A model generated the notes under the pieces. The model searched no databases. It saw nothing but the letters and a program-made list of their open reading frames with translations, and was not told where the DNA came from. From Gammaproteobacteria bacterium (GTDB taxonomy: Bacteria; Pseudomonadota; Gammaproteobacteria; UWMA-0217), in assembly GCA_011330835.1 (NCBI GenBank), contig DRPO01000605.1, positions 1 through 12,232 on the forward strand: 12,232 nt of DNA, written 5' to 3'. Positions 1 to 7,569 of the stretch are shown piece by piece (position 1 is the first letter of the stretch; the number at the start of each line of letters is the position of its first letter). Made by a program: the position numbers and the translations under genes.

Positions 1-6
1 AATAAC

Positions 7-1632
7 ATGCAACACCCCAAACTGACCCGAACCCCGCTAAAGAAATCCGCGCTTGGCGTACTCGCCGTCGCGATCGCGGCAACGCTTCCCACGGCCAACG
101 CCGAACAGGCCTACAAGGACATCAAGGCGGCCCACAACGTCAAGGGACGTTCCGTTGTCGAGTTCGTCAGTTCCGAATGCGGCGGCTGCCATAATCCGAA
201 ACTGACGGGCGCTACCGGCCCCAACATCACGAAAAAGCGGATCCATGAAGGCGACAAGAGCAAAAAGGCCGGGCGCTTCACCTATCCGCTGTCGAAGGAC
301 CTGATTTACGCCACCATTTCCAAGGGACGTCCGGGCACCTCGATGCCGACATGGAGTTCCGACGCCAACCCAATCGGCGTCGCGCTGACGCCGGGCGAAA
401 TCAAGGCCATTACCGAACATATCTACAATGTCGATCCCCCCAAGGATTTTCACTGGGGCATGAAAGACATGCTGCATTCGCTTCAACCCGTCAGCACATC
501 AATGGGATCCTGTCATCCCGCTGAAAATGTCGATGATCTTCTTCTCGTGACCGAGCGGGAAAATTTCAGCGTCGGCATCATCAACACCAAAACCCAGGAA
601 GTGGCCGGCCACCTTCCCGCCGGCGCGCGCGCTCATGGCTACACTTTCAGCCCCGACGGCCGCTACGCCTACAACCTGGGCCGGGACGGCTGGCTGTTTC
701 AGTATGACCTGAAGAACCTGAGCGCAACGAAAAAAGTCCGCCTCGGCCTCGATGCGCGGGGCATCGCCATTTCCGATGACGGCAAATACCTCCTGACCGG
801 CATGTATATTCCGACCCAGGCGGTAATCGTCGACGCCATTACGCTCAAGCCGCTGAAAATCATCGACACCCATCATGTGAAGGACCCTGACGGCGATATC
901 GTCGACTCGCGGATCTGTTCCGTCAACGATGTCGATCCCAAAAAAGTCGGCCCCTATTTCCTGATGGCGCTGAAAGAAGGCGGCCAGGTCTGGCGGATCG
1001 ACTGGAGCAAGCCTGATTTTCCGATTTCGAAAGTCGCCAATGTGGGCAAGATCCTGCATGATGGATTCCTCACGCCCGACAACAAGACTTTTTATCTGGC
1101 TTCGCAAAGCTCCGACTGGGTAGCAGCCATTGATGTCGCCAGCATGAAGATCATCAAGCAGATCAAGACCGGCAAGAAACCGCACCCCGGGGAAGGCGCA
1201 ATCTGGGAAGTCGATGGCGTCGAATACGCGGCAACGCCTCATATCGGCGACAGCAAGGCAACCATCTGGCGCACCGACACCAACGAAATTGTCGGCAACG
1301 TCGAGACCGGATCGCCCGGCCTGTTCATCCGCACCACGGAAAACATGAAATATGTTTGGGCCGACTCCGTCTTTCCGCCCAAATCAGAAGACATGACCGT
1401 GTTCGAGAAAAAGCCACCGTTCAAACTGGTCAAGCACATCACCGACGGTACGCAGACGCTCCACGCCGAGCCTGATACCGAAGGCAAATTCGTCTATGTC
1501 TCCGACTGGAAGGAAAATGTCGTCCGGATCTACAACGACGAAACGCTTGAACTGGTTAAAACGCTGAAAGGTCTTAAAACGCCCACCGGCATTTTCGCGG
1601 TTCATCGCCGTCACGAAACCGGCGGACACTGA
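7..1632 (+). CDS. nirN: NirN-like c-heme/heme-d1 periplasmic protein (cytochrome cd1 nitrite reductase superfamily)
   Basis: A 541-residue exported protein with a cytochrome c domain followed by an eight-bladed heme-d1 propeller. Residues 1-32 look like a signal peptide ending in a TANA-type cleavage site. The c-heme motif is C58-G-G-C61-H62, with M113 (TSMPTW) a likely sixth ligand. In the d1 domain, H210 (RAHGYTFS) lies where the proximal heme-d1 histidine is expected. H351 (LHDG) and H393 (KPHPGEG) are 42 residues apart, as are the two active-site histidines of pseudomonad NirS. The C-terminal half (GLFIRT, H486 in TLHAEP, TPTGIF, the RRHE..GH tail) reads more like NirN/NirF; H486 matches the place of the NirN distal ligand. 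NirN is a dihydro-heme d1 dehydrogenase and is often the last gene of nir operons, which fits the terminator right after it. A divergent NirS is the main alternative. An extra Cys169-His170 in the interdomain linker is unusual. Membership of the superfamily is certain; NirN versus NirS is inference from remembered family sequences. Confidence 0.6.
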   Translation: MQHPKLTRTPLKKSALGVLAVAIAATLPTANAEQAYKDIKAAHNVKGRSVVEFVSSECGGCHNPKLTGATGPNITKKRIHEGDKSKKAGRFTYPLSKDLIYATISKGRPGTSMPTWSSDANPIGVALTPGEIKAITEHIYNVDPPKDFHWGMKDMLHSLQPVSTSMGSCHPAENVDDLLLVTERENFSVGIINTKTQEVAGHLPAGARAHGYTFSPDGRYAYNLGRDGWLFQYDLKNLSATKKVRLGLDARGIAISDDGKYLLTGMYIPTQAVIVDAITLKPLKIIDTHHVKDPDGDIVDSRICSVNDVDPKKVGPYFLMALKEGGQVWRIDWSKPDFPISKVANVGKILHDGFLTPDNKTFYLASQSSDWVAAIDVASMKIIKQIKTGKKPHPGEGAIWEVDGVEYAATPHIGDSKATIWRTDTNEIVGNVETGSPGLFIRTTENMKYVWADSVFPPKSEDMTVFEKKPPFKLVKHITDGTQTLHAEPDTEGKFVYVSDWKENVVRIYNDETLELVKTLKGLKTPTGIFAVHRRHETGGH

Positions 1633-1656
1633 TCTCCCCGGATCATCGCCACTCCG

Positions 1657-1682
1657 GAGGCGCCGAAAGGCGCCTCTTTTTT
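1657..1682 (+). terminator. Rho-independent terminator after the NirN-like gene
   Basis: An 8-bp perfect stem, GAGGCGCC with GGCGCCTC, closes a GAAA tetraloop and runs into six T residues. It starts 24 bases after the stop codon and separates the NirN-like gene from the TonB receptor gene, so the two are separate transcription units. Confidence 0.93.
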
Positions 1683-1726
1683 AACTTCCCGCGACCAAGA
1701 ACACTGGGACGAAAAATAAACGTTCC

Positions 1727-1768
1727 TTAATCCAGATCAAGGATTCCCACCCCTCTCCCTGCTTTACT
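1727..1768 (+). promoter_or_regulatory. FNR/DNR-type anaerobic promoter of the TonB receptor gene
   Basis: TTAATCCAGATCAA (1727-1740) matches the FNR/DNR/NNR consensus TTGAT-N4-ATCAA at 9 of 10 positions. The -10 candidate TTTACT (1763-1768) is centred exactly 32 bp from the box centre, the geometry of a class II FNR-dependent promoter (box at -41.5). Transcription would start near 1775, leaving a short leader with GGGAG (1786-1790) before the ATG at 1797. Which regulator binds (FNR, DNR or NnrR) cannot be told from the site. Confidence 0.72.
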
Positions 1769-1796
1769 GGCCGCGTCATACTCACGGGAGCCCGCC

Positions 1797-3743
1797 ATGA
1801 AGCAGTCTGTCCTCACGCTCGCCATCGCAGCCTCGCCACTGGTTTGTCAGTCCGCCATCGCGGACGTAACGCCTTTGCAAGTCGCCAGCCTCGACACGCT
1901 TGACGAGGTGGTGGTGACATCGACGCGTTCGGAGACGACAGCGCGTGAAGCTCCCGGCGCTGTCACCGTGATCAACCGGCGACAAATCGAGGAAAAAGGC
2001 GGCGGCGATGTCCTCGACGCCATTCGCGGGACGCCCGGCGTCAGCCTGATCGGGGTAGGCTCCGGTGGGCGAAAGACGCTAAGCCTGCGCGGACTGGAAA
2101 GCAAACACACCCTGATTCTGATCGACGGCAAGCGCCTCCCCGCCAGCAATGATGTGCTTGGCCCCAATACCGATTATCAGTACGACTGGATCCCGCTGGA
2201 AGAAATCGAGCGCATCGAAGTCGTGCGCGGACCGATGTCGGTCCTTTACGGCTCCGACGCTCTGGGCGGGGTGATCAATATCATTACCCGGCAACCCGAT
2301 AAAACGTCGCAAGGCTCGGTAAAACTCGCCGGGCTGGTCGCCGACGGCGACGCCGGAGGAAACGGACACGACGCAGAAGTCCGACTCAGCGGCAAACTGG
2401 GCCGCTCGGCCCGCGTCCAGCTCAACGCCAGCCACAAGAGGCGCGGCGCTGTTTCGAGCGCGGAAAAAGCGCCGCAATCCGTTATCGAAGGCCGCGAACA
2501 ACAGCAACTCGGTCTGAATCTCGACTGGGCGCCCCTGGAAGGCCAGCAGTTCAGCCTGGATATCGAAACAGCACAGGAAGATCGCTGGCTGAATACCGTA
2601 AACCGTCGCAACACCTTGTACCAGAGCCGCTACGACATCGACCGCCAGCAGGTTGCCCTGGGCTGGGAAGGCGGCATCGGCGAAACCACCGCCGCATTGC
2701 GCGTTTACCGGAACGAAATCGATGTCGCCAATCAGGCCAGCAACGGCGTCCGCCCGACCAGCCCGCAAAACCTGCAAGACTCGGTCGTCGAGGGACAGGT
2801 GATCTTCCCGGTGGGCGAGCGGCAGGCGGTGACCGCGGGCGCGGAATATCGCGCCGAAAAGCTGGAACACCCCAAGTTGCCCGGCGGCGAAAACGAATTT
2901 GTTCACCAGTCGATTTATCTCCAGGACGAGATCGACGCCTCGAACAGCGCCATGATCACGCTCGGGGCGCGCCTCGACGACCATGAGGCGTTTGGTCAGG
3001 AGACCAGTCCCCGCGCCGCCATCGTTTGGCAAGCAAGCAAGCAACTCACGCTGAAAGCCAGTTATGGACACGGCTTTCGCGCGCCAACCATCAAGCAGGT
3101 CACGCCCGGCTATTCCTTCCCGGGCGGCATCTTCCTGATCACCAGCAACCCGGATCTGAAACCGGAAACCAGCGACGCCGTTGAGCTGGGCATGATACTC
3201 AGCAAAAAGCGCTACAACCTCAGCCTCTCCGTTTTCAACAACGAAGTCAAAGACCTCATCGACACCCGTTTCGACGCGCCGCTTCCCGGCGGGCTGCAAC
3301 GCTGGGTATTCGACAATATCGACAAGGCCCGCTTTCGCGGCGGAGAACTTGGGGCCCAGATCGAGCCTGTTGACGGCGTCGATATCGACGTCAGCTACCA
3401 GTACCTGGACGCCCACGATGGCGATGGCGAGCGCCTGGAGCGACGCCCCCGCCACACGCTGTCCGCCGGCGTTGCCTGGGAGAAAAACGCCTGGCGTTTC
3501 GATCTTTCCACCGAATACCTCGCCGATCAGGTCATCGTCCCGCCGCGCAGCCGTAAAATGACCGACGTACCCGACTACGCCCTGTGGCATGCCGGCGCGC
3601 ATCGAAAAATCGGCGCTCGAACCACGCTCGGCCTCACCGTCGACAACCTGACCGACGTGCGGCTGGAAGAAAAATCCAGCGCGTTCCGGCACGAGGAATA
3701 TCCAAGGACGTTCCGGCTCGGAATCCGCAGCCGTTTCCGTTGA
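1797..3743 (+). CDS. TonB-dependent outer-membrane receptor
   Basis: A 648-residue outer-membrane receptor that would import a scarce ligand using TonB energy. Residues 1-22 form a signal peptide (cleavage after QSAIA). EVVVTST at 37-43 is the TonB box. The plug domain follows (about 45-165), with LSLRGLES, LILIDGKRLP, and the IERIEVVRGPMSVLYGSDAL run (138-156) leading into GGVINIIT, typical of FepA/CirA/BtuB-like receptors. The rest, to about 648, is the beta-barrel, ending in TFRLGIRSRFR; the last residue is Arg after Phe rather than the usual terminal Phe. The ATG at 1797 has GGGAG six bases upstream. The ligand is not recognisable: ferric siderophore, heme, cobalamin or copper are possible. 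The gene has its own FNR/DNR-type promoter and lies between heme-d1 and NOR genes, so supply of iron or copper for denitrification enzymes is a reasonable inference. The long antisense open frame over this gene is a codon-bias shadow. Confidence 0.93.
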   Translation: MKQSVLTLAIAASPLVCQSAIADVTPLQVASLDTLDEVVVTSTRSETTAREAPGAVTVINRRQIEEKGGGDVLDAIRGTPGVSLIGVGSGGRKTLSLRGLESKHTLILIDGKRLPASNDVLGPNTDYQYDWIPLEEIERIEVVRGPMSVLYGSDALGGVINIITRQPDKTSQGSVKLAGLVADGDAGGNGHDAEVRLSGKLGRSARVQLNASHKRRGAVSSAEKAPQSVIEGREQQQLGLNLDWAPLEGQQFSLDIETAQEDRWLNTVNRRNTLYQSRYDIDRQQVALGWEGGIGETTAALRVYRNEIDVANQASNGVRPTSPQNLQDSVVEGQVIFPVGERQAVTAGAEYRAEKLEHPKLPGGENEFVHQSIYLQDEIDASNSAMITLGARLDDHEAFGQETSPRAAIVWQASKQLTLKASYGHGFRAPTIKQVTPGYSFPGGIFLITSNPDLKPETSDAVELGMILSKKRYNLSLSVFNNEVKDLIDTRFDAPLPGGLQRWVFDNIDKARFRGGELGAQIEPVDGVDIDVSYQYLDAHDGDGERLERRPRHTLSAGVAWEKNAWRFDLSTEYLADQVIVPPRSRKMTDVPDYALWHAGAHRKIGARTTLGLTVDNLTDVRLEEKSSAFRHEEYPRTFRLGIRSRFR

Positions 3744-3761
3744 GCTTCTGAAAAAAACGGG

Positions 3762-3834
3762 CATTACCCAATGCCGTTCAGTCAGCGGACCCAGAATGCA
3801 AGCTGTGGCGCTGGATTCCCGCTTTCGCGGGAAT
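3762..3834. repeat. Solo/truncated copy of the palindromic repeat element
   Basis: Nineteen bases after the receptor stop codon, CCCAATGCCGTTCAGT (3767-3782) repeats the terminal sequence of the element at 7570-7767. It is followed by the hairpin ATTCCCGC-TTTC-GCGGGAAT (3815-3834) and TGACGG. No opposite terminal repeat is present between here and norC, so this looks like a decayed or partial copy. The stretch ACGGGCATT-ACCC-AATGCCGT (3757-3779) can also fold into a hairpin with a one-base bulge; on the minus strand it runs into seven T residues, so it may act as a terminator in that direction. Confidence 0.7.
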
Positions 3835-3921
3835 GACGGCGTGGAGTTCCGCGACATTGTGGAACGTCGCCAATCTGAACCGGACGCCAACTCCCTGCTT
3901 CCCCTCATCTTTACCGCCATC

Positions 3922-3963
3922 TTGATTAACATCAAGGTGGCGTCGGATGAAATCGCCTAGAGT
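3922..3963 (+). promoter_or_regulatory. FNR/DNR-type promoter of norCB
   Basis: TTGATTAACATCAA (3922-3935) is a perfect match to TTGAT-N4-ATCAA. The hexamer TAGAGT (3958-3963) is centred exactly 32 bp downstream, placing the box at -41.5 from a start near 3970, a class II activator arrangement. A leader of about 34 bases with GAGGTG (3994-3999) leads to the norC ATG at 4004. Control of nor genes by FNR-family NO/O2 sensors (DNR, NnrR) is well established; the specific regulator here is inferred only. Confidence 0.9.
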
Positions 3964-4003
3964 CCGATACTGCCACTGACTCACAACCCATTCGAGGTGC
4001 GCT

Positions 4004-4441
4004 ATGAGAGAAACCTTCACCAAAGGCATGGCACGAAATATTTACTATGGAGGCGCGGTGTTTTTCCTCCTGGTACTTATTGCATTGACCGTTGACACGG
4101 TGAGTGGTCTGCCGAAAACCGACAATCGACAAAACATCACGCCGCAAGTCGCTCTGGGCAAAAAACTGTGGGAAACCAATGATTGCATTGGCTGCCACAC
4201 GCTGATGGGCGAAGGCGCCTATTTCGCGCCCGAACTCGGTAATGTCTATACCCGGTTTGGCAAGAACACCGACGCCATCAAGGGCTTCATCGCCGGACGC
4301 CCCAAGGATGGCATCCCGGGGCGACGCAGCATGCCGCAGTTCAATTTCAGCGACGAAGAACTCGAAGCGCTCGCGCAGTTCCTGAAGTACGTCGATGGCA
4401 TCCAGACCACTCGAAACTGGCCACCCAATATTCAGGGTTAA
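4004..4441 (+). CDS. norC: Nitric oxide reductase cytochrome c subunit NorC
   Basis: The 145-residue membrane-anchored c-type cytochrome that passes electrons from periplasmic donors to NorB for reduction of 2 NO to N2O. A single N-terminal transmembrane anchor (about 14-34) leaves the heme domain in the periplasm. The c-heme motif is C61-I-G-C64-H65 followed by TLMGEGAYFAPELGNV, a NorC hallmark; M110 in GRRSMPQF is the likely sixth ligand. The N-terminus MRETFTKGMARNIYYGG matches the known NorC start very closely, and GAGGTG sits just upstream, so the ATG at 4004 is chosen over the Met at residue 9. The tail NWPPNIQG is also typical. It is followed by norB after 16 bases and is under the perfect FNR/DNR box at 3922. 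Confidence 0.98.
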   Translation: MRETFTKGMARNIYYGGAVFFLLVLIALTVDTVSGLPKTDNRQNITPQVALGKKLWETNDCIGCHTLMGEGAYFAPELGNVYTRFGKNTDAIKGFIAGRPKDGIPGRRSMPQFNFSDEELEALAQFLKYVDGIQTTRNWPPNIQG

Positions 4442-4457
4442 CCGGAGGATCCGTAAA

Positions 4458-5852
4458 ATGAAATATCAATCACAATCCGTTGCGAAACTCTATTTTATTG
4501 CGGCCATCGGCCTGTTCGTCGGACAGATTCTGTTCGGGCTGATCATGGGACTGCAATATGTCGTCGGTGATTTCCTGTTTCCGGAAATTCCGTTCAACGT
4601 TGCCCGGATGGTTCACACCAACCTGCTGATCGTCTGGCTGTTGTTCGGCTTCATGGGCGCATCCTACTATCTTGTGCCGGAAGAAGCGGAGCGCGATCTG
4701 GTCGCCCCCTGGCTGGCCAAATTGATGTTCTGGATATTCCTGGTCGCCGGCGCGCTGACGATCGTGGGCTATCTGTTGCTGTCCTACTCCGACCTGGCCA
4801 AGCTGACGATGAACGACATGCTGCCCACAATGGGGCGTGAGTTCCTGGAGCAGCCGACGATTACCAAGCTGGGCATCGTGGTCGTCGCCCTGGCCTTTAT
4901 CTTCAATATCGGGCTGACCATTCTCACCGGGCGCAAGACCGTCATCAACCTCGTGCTGCTCACCGGCTTGCTGGGGCTGGCGGTGCTGTTCCTGTTCTCC
5001 TTCTACAATCCGACCAACGTCGTGCTCGACAAGTACTTCTGGTGGTGGGTTGTCCACCTGTGGGTCGAGGGCGTCTGGGAACTCATTCTCGGATCGATTC
5101 TCGCCTTCGTGCTGATCCGCATCACCGGCGTCGACCGCGAGATCATCGAAAAATGGCTGTACATCATCATCGCCATGACGCTGATCACCGGCATCGTCGG
5201 CACCGGCCACCACTACTTCTGGATCGGCACGCCGGGCTACTGGCAGTGGCTGGGTTCCGTCTTCTCAGCCATGGAGCCCATTCCGTTCTTCATGATGACG
5301 GTCTTCGCCTTCAACATGGTCAACCAGCGGCGGCGTGAACATCCCAACAAGGCCGCCACCCTGTGGGCGCTGGGCACCGCCGTCATGGCCTTCCTGGGCG
5401 CGGGCGTCTGGGGCTTTTTGCACACCCTCGCGCCGGTGAACTACTACACCCACGGCACCCAGATCACCGCCGCGCACGGGCACATGGCCTTCTACGGCGC
5501 CTATGTCATGGTCGTGCTGACCATCATCTCCTACGCCATGCCGATCCTGCGCGGACGCGAAGCCAACAACGAACGGGCGCAAGTGTTCGAGATGTGGTCC
5601 TTCTGGCTGATGACCGTCTCCATGGTGTTCATCACCCTGTTCCTGACCGGCGCCGGCATCCTCCAGGTGTATCTGCAACGCTACTCCGATTCGCCGCTGG
5701 GATTCATGGTGACCCAGGACAAGATCGCCCTGTTCTACTGGCTGCGTGAAATCGCCGGACTGGTCTTCCTCGTCGGACTGGTGCTCTATGTCTTCAGCTT
5801 TTTCGTCAAGGGCGAAGAAGTCTCCACCGAAGCGCTGGAGGCCTCGACATAA
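4458..5852 (+). CDS. norB: Nitric oxide reductase catalytic subunit NorB (cNOR)
   Basis: The 464-residue, roughly 12-TM inner-membrane subunit of cytochrome-c-dependent NO reductase, a heme-copper oxidase superfamily member that uses non-heme iron (FeB) in place of copper. Metal ligands are all visible: H53 (VHTNLL) and H342 for low-spin heme b, H340 for heme b3, and H200, H251, H252 plus E204 (HLWVEGVWE, GTGHHYFW) for FeB; each sits exactly seven residues below its pseudomonad counterpart. E208 is the second conserved glutamate. Its length is that of a cNOR, without the N-terminal extension of quinol-dependent NOR, and it is paired with norC. GGAGGA (4444-4449) fixes the start at 4458 rather than the longer in-frame opening at 4395, which overlaps norC. 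A strong terminator follows, so norCB is a bicistronic unit separate from norEFQD. Confidence 0.98.
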   Translation: MKYQSQSVAKLYFIAAIGLFVGQILFGLIMGLQYVVGDFLFPEIPFNVARMVHTNLLIVWLLFGFMGASYYLVPEEAERDLVAPWLAKLMFWIFLVAGALTIVGYLLLSYSDLAKLTMNDMLPTMGREFLEQPTITKLGIVVVALAFIFNIGLTILTGRKTVINLVLLTGLLGLAVLFLFSFYNPTNVVLDKYFWWWVVHLWVEGVWELILGSILAFVLIRITGVDREIIEKWLYIIIAMTLITGIVGTGHHYFWIGTPGYWQWLGSVFSAMEPIPFFMMTVFAFNMVNQRRREHPNKAATLWALGTAVMAFLGAGVWGFLHTLAPVNYYTHGTQITAAHGHMAFYGAYVMVVLTIISYAMPILRGREANNERAQVFEMWSFWLMTVSMVFITLFLTGAGILQVYLQRYSDSPLGFMVTQDKIALFYWLREIAGLVFLVGLVLYVFSFFVKGEEVSTEALEAST

Positions 5853-5871
5853 GACTCTCCTCAAGAGTAAG

Positions 5872-5906
5872 AAAAAATACCGCCGGTCTCCGGCGGTATT
5901 TTTTTT
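5872..5906 (+). terminator. Rho-independent terminator after norB
   Basis: CCGCCGG (5880-5886) and CCGGCGG (5890-5896) form a stem around TCT, extended by ATA/TAT pairs and flanked by A6 upstream and T8-9 downstream. The A tract also makes it able to work in both directions. It begins about 20 bases after the norB stop. Confidence 0.95.
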
Positions 5907-6238
5907 GCGCGTCGCGAAACGCTCGGGCCAAGCGCAAGATCCGGAAGAATTCAGCGCCAACGCGGCAGTCCCCCACAAGGATGCCCTACCCCGGAACGCC
6001 GGTCTGCGGCGCCCCGCCCGACACTCCCCCGAAAGCGGGAGTCCACGGCGTTGATCTGGATTCCGGGTCTTCGCTCCACTCAGCCCGGAATGACGGAAGA
6101 GGTACCGCGCTCAGCCCGGAATGACGGGAGGGTATACTCCACCCCAGTCATTCCCAACGCCTTTTCCGGTGGGGATGCCGGCGCTCCCTCTTTATCGATT
6201 CTGGCCCAGAGACCGAAAAATAGACTAGACTCTCCTGA
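5907..6238. other. Intergenic region with repeats, no convincing gene
   Basis: About 330 bases between the norB terminator and the next gene. The short open frames here are repeat-derived and not believable. It holds a small hairpin, ACTCCC (6023-6028) with GGGAGT (6037-6042), and the composite repeat at 6057-6137. TAGACT at 6221-6226 could be a -10 hexamer for the gene at 6239, but no good -35 or FNR box is in register with it, so its promoter is unresolved. Confidence 0.6.
6057..6137. repeat. Composite dispersed repeat (one and a half units)
   Basis: Positions 6057-6096 are identical over 40 bases to 7639-7678 inside the element upstream of the Fe-S gene. The unit is a hairpin: ATTCCGGG (6060-6067) pairs with CCCGGAAT (6084-6091), then TGACGG. 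A second partial unit at 6110-6137, starting CTCAGCCCGGAATGACGGGA and ending GTATAC, repeats 7661-7689 with one base missing. No terminal inverted repeats are visible, so this looks like an older or rearranged copy. Confidence 0.85.
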
Positions 6239-6616
6239 ATGAATCCCGACATCACCGCCCCATCTTCCGACACCGCCGAGATCCGGCTGGCCTCCAACGC
6301 CGCGCTGGCCTCCATCCTGAACCTGACCTTTCTGCCGGTCATCGGCTTTGTCATCCTGCTATGGCTCTACAAGCGGACGGCGCCCGGCGGCATCGGGCGC
6401 TACCATGTCGTGCTGGGCATGAAGATCAATATCGCGGCGGCGGTCGCGCTGCTGCTGGTCAGCGCCCTGATGATTCTCCTTGGCGGCTTCAACTCGCCCT
6501 GGACCTGGGTCTATGTGATTTCCTATTTCACGCTGGTGCATTCGATCTTTATCGTGCTGGCGACCTGGGCGCTGGTTCGATCCTGGTCGGGCGACCGGTT
6601 TATCAATCGCCACTGA
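6239..6616 (+). CDS. Small 3-TM membrane protein, DUF4870-like topology
   Basis: A 125-residue protein I do not recognise with certainty. A polar N-terminus (1-20) precedes three hydrophobic segments at about 24-45, 61-82 and 88-113. Between the first two is a basic loop with R54-Y55-H56 followed by a helix entry (VVLGMKINI), the layout of small Tic20/DUF4870-type membrane proteins. There is no catalytic motif. It shares topology and local features (R-x-H before TM2, N-I within TM2) with the 132-residue protein at 10076, suggesting the two are paralogues. The ATG at 6239 lacks a clear Shine-Dalgarno. The gene lies between norB and the oppositely oriented Fe-S gene, whose stop is only one base away. 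A role in NOR assembly or membrane iron handling is speculation from position. Confidence 0.75.
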   Translation: MNPDITAPSSDTAEIRLASNAALASILNLTFLPVIGFVILLWLYKRTAPGGIGRYHVVLGMKINIAAAVALLLVSALMILLGGFNSPWTWVYVISYFTLVHSIFIVLATWALVRSWSGDRFINRH

Positions 6617-6617
6617 T

Positions 6618-7568
6618 TCAATCCCTGTAACAATCCTCCGGCACGTCGGGGCGCTGACCGAAATCCCGGGCCGAGGCGTCCAGCGCGCATTGATCCTGCA
6701 GCATTTTCAATAACGGCGCTTCGCCACGGCTGCCCTGGACGCGGTCGCAGGCGTCGATACACTGCATGCACTGGGTGCAGGTGAACATGTGGCGCTTGTT
6801 CTTGCGCGGCTTGAGGCGCATCGGGCAAGCGTGCTCGCAGGAGCTGTCACAGTCGGCGCAAAGCCGCGCGCGGCGGCGGTTGAAGGAGACCACCAGGGCG
6901 CGCCGGTTGCCCATCCAGACCAGGCTCTGAAACAGGCCGATGGCGCATCCGAACCGGCAGAACAGGTGACGCGCCAAACTGAATTCGATCGTCAGCAAGA
7001 ACGTCGCCACGCCGATGAACAGCGCCTGGTTGCGCGTCAGCTCGCCGCTGAACAGGTTGCCGTAGACTTCGCGCGGCGGCAGCAGGTAGGTCAGCAAGAC
7101 GACGGCCCATAGAAAGGAAAAGAACAACACGGCGAGCACGGTGACGATCCACCACGAACGCCGCGGCTCAACCGTCACACCGTCCAGTTGCCGCACCGGC
7201 AGCGGTTTTTTCTCCCAGATCGAATACCGGCCCGTCGCGCGGCGCATCAGCCCGTTGATGATCTCCACCACGGAGAAATGCGGACAGAGCCAGCCGCAGT
7301 AGAGCCGCCCCCAGCGCCAGGCGATGAACACGCCGCCGCCGATGACCAGCCCCAGCGGCAGAAAGAAACGCAACGCCATGTTCCAGGCCATCCGGGCTGA
7401 GGAGATGTCGCCATTGAGATAGGCCTGCGTTTCCAGAATCCAGGGCCGCCCGAGAAAGACAAGATGGTTTTCGTTCAGATCGAACCGGAACAGATCCAGA
7501 ACCGGCGCGAGAACAAACAGCAGAAAGAAACCGCTACGCCAGAGCAAACGTTGTTGCTGGTGGGTCAT
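6618..7568 (-). CDS. Membrane-bound bis-[4Fe-4S] protein, CcoG/NapH/NosR-like
   Basis: Read from ATG 7568 this is a 316-residue polytopic protein with hydrophobic segments at about 10-28, 68-88, 140-163 and 182-203. It has the paired motifs C91-GWL-C95-P and C204-RFG-C208 seen in NosR, NapH and CcoG (FixG/RdxA), then two ferredoxin-type clusters: C237, C240, C244, C248-P and C264, C267, C270, C274. Such proteins move electrons through the membrane or serve metal handling (CcoG reduces copper for cbb3 oxidase assembly). It lacks the NosR flavin domain and the long CcoG periplasmic C-terminus. The in-frame opening up to 7661 is encoded by the inserted element, so ATG 7568 (MTHQQQRLL) is the conserved-looking start. 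The ATG lies within the element's target duplication and lacks a good Shine-Dalgarno. It converges on the gene at 6239 and diverges from norE. An accessory role in NOR electron supply or iron loading is inference. Confidence 0.88.
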   Translation of the reverse strand: MTHQQQRLLWRSGFFLLFVLAPVLDLFRFDLNENHLVFLGRPWILETQAYLNGDISSARMAWNMALRFFLPLGLVIGGGVFIAWRWGRLYCGWLCPHFSVVEIINGLMRRATGRYSIWEKKPLPVRQLDGVTVEPRRSWWIVTVLAVLFFSFLWAVVLLTYLLPPREVYGNLFSGELTRNQALFIGVATFLLTIEFSLARHLFCRFGCAIGLFQSLVWMGNRRALVVSFNRRRARLCADCDSSCEHACPMRLKPRKNKRHMFTCTQCMQCIDACDRVQGSRGEAPLLKMLQDQCALDASARDFGQRPDVPEDCYRD

Positions 7569-7569
7569 G

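Noticed and set aside
2079..3935. 618-codon open frame on the minus strand opposite the TonB receptor gene
   Set aside because: It is the antisense shadow of a GC-rich gene with strong codon bias; its translation shows no recognisable domain, while the plus strand encodes a clear receptor with signal peptide, TonB box and plug.
4395..4457. Longer norB opening overlapping norC
   Set aside because: GGAGGA at 4444-4449 sits at the right distance for ATG 4458, and the resulting N-terminus and ligand numbering match characterised NorB.
5746..6242. Open frames after norB across the terminator and repeats
   Set aside because: They read through a strong terminator and repeat sequence and have no protein-like features.
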